DNA of 6,021 bases from Prevotellaceae bacterium (GTDB lineage Bacteria > Bacteroidota > Bacteroidia > Bacteroidales > UBA932). Location of the stretch: positions 1 through 6,021 of the forward strand of contig JAIRUB010000022.1 in NCBI GenBank assembly GCA_031254635.1, in the 5' to 3' direction. The translations under genes and the position numbers were made by a program. Under the pieces are notes generated by a model that saw only the letters and a list, made by a program, of their open reading frames with translations, did no database searches and was not told where the DNA came from. Below are positions 5,765 through 6,021 of the stretch, piece by piece. How positions within the stretch are numbered: position 1 is the stretch's first letter; each line of letters opens with the position of its first letter.

Positions 5765-5911
5765 CTATAAAGCCGCATGGCGTGGTTTTGGAATTGCCAC
5801 ATCGTAGGAATCTAAATGCCCGCCGCTCATTACGTACTCATCGGGAAATTCGCTGCCGCGGTTAATGCGTGCAATAGAATCGTTATAACGCTGAGTAATA
5901 TCATTTTTGGT
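5765..5911 (-). pseudogene. Fragment of an M28-family metallopeptidase
   Basis: On the minus strand an open stretch of 48 codons between two TAG codons reads RYNDSIARINRGSEFPDEY, then VMSGGHLDSYDVA. This matches the core of M28 zinc aminopeptidases, where the pattern GSEFPDEYV-GGHLDSWD holds the first zinc-ligand motif H-x-D. The fragment has H32 and D34 of that motif (numbering from its first codon), but the glycine-rich D-D/N-G-x-G segment that should follow is replaced by unrelated residues and a stop. No suitable start codon exists. It is a relic of about 40 recognisable residues from a gene of several hundred codons. Its right end abuts the first direct repeat, which supplies the upstream TAG. 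Assignment to M28 is by motif and fairly firm; function is certainly lost. Confidence 0.7.
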
Positions 5912-5972
5912 CTAATAGTCAAAAGTGTTGATGAAAAGGCATCATTTTTCACTAATAGTCAAAAGTGTTGAT
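5900..5972. repeat. Two direct repeats of about 32 bp, period 40-41
   Basis: Units at 5900-5932 and 5941-5972 each begin ATCATTTTT, differ by GGT versus CA, and then share 21 identical bases beginning CTAATAGTCAAAAG (5912-5932 and 5952-5972). Eight bases, GAAAAGGC, separate the units. Each contains the small palindrome CTAATAG. The second unit runs directly into the 34-bp palindrome. The function is unknown; it may be a tandem duplication at the edge of a mobile element. Confidence 0.8.
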
Positions 5973-6004
5973 TTTTCAGGCGGGATTAATCCCGCCTGAA
6001 AAAT
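5971..6004. repeat. Perfect 34-bp palindrome
   Basis: The sequence is identical to its reverse complement across 34 bases, centred between 5987 and 5988. The G/C-rich arm is CAGGCGGGATT and its complement, flanked by T5 on the left and A5 on the right. The runs are in the wrong order for an intrinsic terminator, because A rather than T follows the stem on both strands. It could be a protein-binding palindrome, an RNA-end hairpin or part of a mobile-element end continuing beyond the window. Confidence 0.85.
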
Positions 6005-6021
6005 TTAAAGGTTTTTCTAAA

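Noticed and set aside
5900..5972. CRISPR-like repeat pair
   Set aside because: There are only two units, the gap between them is 8-19 bases depending on how the unit is defined, and no cas gene is visible. This fits a local duplication better than an array.
5971..6004. Palindrome as a bidirectional intrinsic terminator
   Set aside because: The stem is preceded by T and followed by A on both strands, the reverse of the A-stem-T order of such terminators.

Overview
The window looks like chromosomal DNA of a member of the Bacteroidota, probably a Bacteroidia-like or uncultured lineage. The case rests on matches to the Bacteroidota -7 promoter box (TAnnTTTG) at 1442-1449 and 4981-4988, A/T-rich leaders without Shine-Dalgarno sequences before most genes, and gene families typical of the phylum. 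No species can be named from the sequence alone.

Layout. The left part (1-1370) is a leftward two-gene unit: a small putative DNA-binding protein whose stop overlaps, by GTGA, the GTG start of a BaiN/HI0933-type flavoprotein that runs off the left edge. A 103-bp divergent intergenic region separates it from a rightward PMCA-type Ca2+-transporting P-type ATPase (1474-4089). Next come a stand-alone 4HBT acyl-CoA thioesterase (4245-4673), a badly deleted IS3-family element (about 4705-5056) and a SlyD-type FKBP prolyl isomerase with a cysteine-rich metal-binding tail (5091-5618). The last 400 bases hold no intact gene. They contain a small hydrophobic reading-frame remnant, a leftward fragment of an M28 metallopeptidase, two direct repeats of about 32 bp and a perfect 34-bp palindrome.

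The intact genes are housekeeping or stress-related and do not form an obvious pathway. The unusual content lies in the DNA between them. A short GGTAAAGGGTGAAA repeat sits on or directly after the stop codon of all three rightward genes, with an inverted relative next to the IS remnant. The IS3 remnant fuses the start of OrfA in frame to the end of OrfB, behind a 16-bp hairpin that hides a strong Shine-Dalgarno sequence. A promoter-like box between the transposase remnant and slyD may now drive slyD. I see no convincing new multi-gene system. The best leads are the stop-codon-associated repeat family, the internally deleted IS and the repeat/palindrome cluster at the right edge.
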